DNA from: Legionella genomosp. 1
GTDB lineage: Bacteria > Pseudomonadota > Gammaproteobacteria > Legionellales > Legionellaceae
DNA: 6,692 nt
Assembly (NCBI GenBank): GCA_945862275.1
Contig: CAMAYA010000068.1
Coordinates: 1 to 6,692, forward strand
Direction of reading: 5' to 3'
The position numbers and the translations under genes were made by a program. Under the pieces are notes generated by a model that saw only the letters and a program-made list of their open reading frames with translations, ran no database searches and was not told where the DNA came from. Positions within the stretch are counted from its first letter, which is position 1; every line of letters begins with the position of its first letter. Of the stretch, positions 6,131 to 6,692 are shown piece by piece.

Positions 6131-6208
6131 GACATCCGTTATCATTACTGCATGAGTCATCAACAGCGTAAATAATCACAAATAAAACAATAATTCTTAA
6201 AAGAACGC

Positions 6209-6692
6209 CTATGCGCGGCGCGGCTGCAAGCAACCTTGCGATTCATACCAAAGCGTAATAAACAATACCATGATAATAGGACCGACAAACAGCCCCAGCA
6301 AGCCCAAGGTTTCAACCCCTCCTAAAATACCAAACAAAACGGCCAGAAACGGCAATTGAGTAGCCCCTCCAATCAATACCGGCTTGATAAAATGATCGGC
6401 CACAAACATGACCAACGTGCCCCAAACTATCACAATGATGGCGGCAATCATGCCCCCATTAAAACATAAAATGGATGCTACTAAAATAAACACAACAGGA
6501 ACGACAAAGGGAATCATCGCTGCAAACGCTGTAATAAATCCCACCAGCGTTGGCGCGGGGAAACCAACCAAACCATAACAGATACCCATTAGTACACCCA
6601 CACCAATCCCTACAGCAATGGTGCCATTCACCGTAGCTCGGAGGGCTGCAGGCAATCCGTCTGCATAACGAAACCACCGCTTTCCTAAGCAC
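6209..6692 (-). CDS. AI-2E family transporter (PerM-like), C-terminal 160 residues
   Basis: The frame enters from the right edge, reading CLGKRWFRYADGLPAALRAT, and ends at TAG 6211-6209. Three to four long hydrophobic segments follow the LPAALRATVNGT motif. The family signatures are YGLVGFPAPTLVGFITAFAAMIP, DHFIKPVLIGG, LPFLAVLFGILGG and LGLLGLFVGPIIM. These are the conserved C-terminal part of the AI-2E/PerM (DUF20) inner-membrane proteins, which are usually 340-380 aa. Members are described as exporters of autoinducer-2 or as Na+/H+ antiporters; the substrate here is unknown. The terminus ends in a short positively charged tail (QPRRA). It is the first gene of the minus-strand run leading to the small gene and the fusion gene. 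Only a weak A-T inverted repeat (6194-6205) follows its stop. Confidence 0.93.
   Translation of the reverse strand, partial: CLGKRWFRYADGLPAALRATVNGTIAVGIGVGVLMGICYGLVGFPAPTLVGFITAFAAMIPFVVPVVFILVASILCFNGGMIAAIIVIVWGTLVMFVADHFIKPVLIGGATQLPFLAVLFGILGGVETLGLLGLFVGPIIMVLFITLWYESQGCLQPRRA

Noticed and set aside
6194..6205. TTCTTAAAAGAA inverted repeat after the AI-2E family gene as a terminator
   Set aside because: The stem is only 4-5 A/T-rich pairs with a minimal loop. Although a U-rich stretch follows on the minus strand, it is too weak to call.
1..6692. CRISPR arrays, tRNA/rRNA genes, insertion sequences
   Set aside because: No regularly spaced repeats, no tRNA-like cloverleaf or rRNA motif, and no transposase or terminal inverted repeats were seen on either strand.

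Overview
The window looks like chromosomal DNA of a gammaproteobacterium, at roughly mid-40s % G+C by eye. MnmA is of the gammaproteobacterial type. A protease-like protein with a membrane tail and a phosphoesterase with protist-like motifs suggest an intracellular or host-associated lineage such as Legionellales/Coxiellaceae. That placement is inference: no rRNA or other firm marker is present.

Layout. (1) 1-440, minus: the N-terminal part of a class I SAM-dependent methyltransferase, running off the left edge. (2) 433-740, minus: a Phd/YefM-type antitoxin. It is followed, in ATGA overlap, by what looks like the first few codons of a lost VapC-type toxin, so the antitoxin appears orphaned by a deletion that joined it to the methyltransferase. 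(3) 875-1963, plus: mnmA, the tRNA 2-thiouridine synthase, divergent from the antitoxin across a 134-bp spacer. (4) 2040-3716, plus: a 558-aa protein with its own near-consensus promoter, a CE-clan (Ulp1/SENP/deubiquitinase-like) His-Asp-Gln-Cys signature, Ser-rich and Pro-rich linkers and a C-terminal hydrophobic hairpin. It is a good candidate for a secreted effector. (5) 3717-3964: a convergent intergenic region with no convincing gene. (6) 3965-5923, minus: a 652-aa fusion of a NadD-like nucleotidylyltransferase and a calcineurin-like metallophosphoesterase. (7) 5940-6110, minus: a 56-aa small gene with a good ribosome binding site, 16 nt upstream of the fusion gene and probably co-transcribed with it. 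(8) 6209-6692, minus: the C-terminal part of an AI-2E/PerM family membrane protein, running off the right edge.

The most notable content is the fusion enzyme with its small upstream partner, and the putative membrane-anchored CE-clan cysteine protease. Housekeeping genes (mnmA, the AI-2E family gene) flank them, which is typical of accessory genes inserted among core genes. The fusion suggests paired synthesis and cleavage of a dinucleotide such as NAD or a related compound. That is a hypothesis from domain content only.
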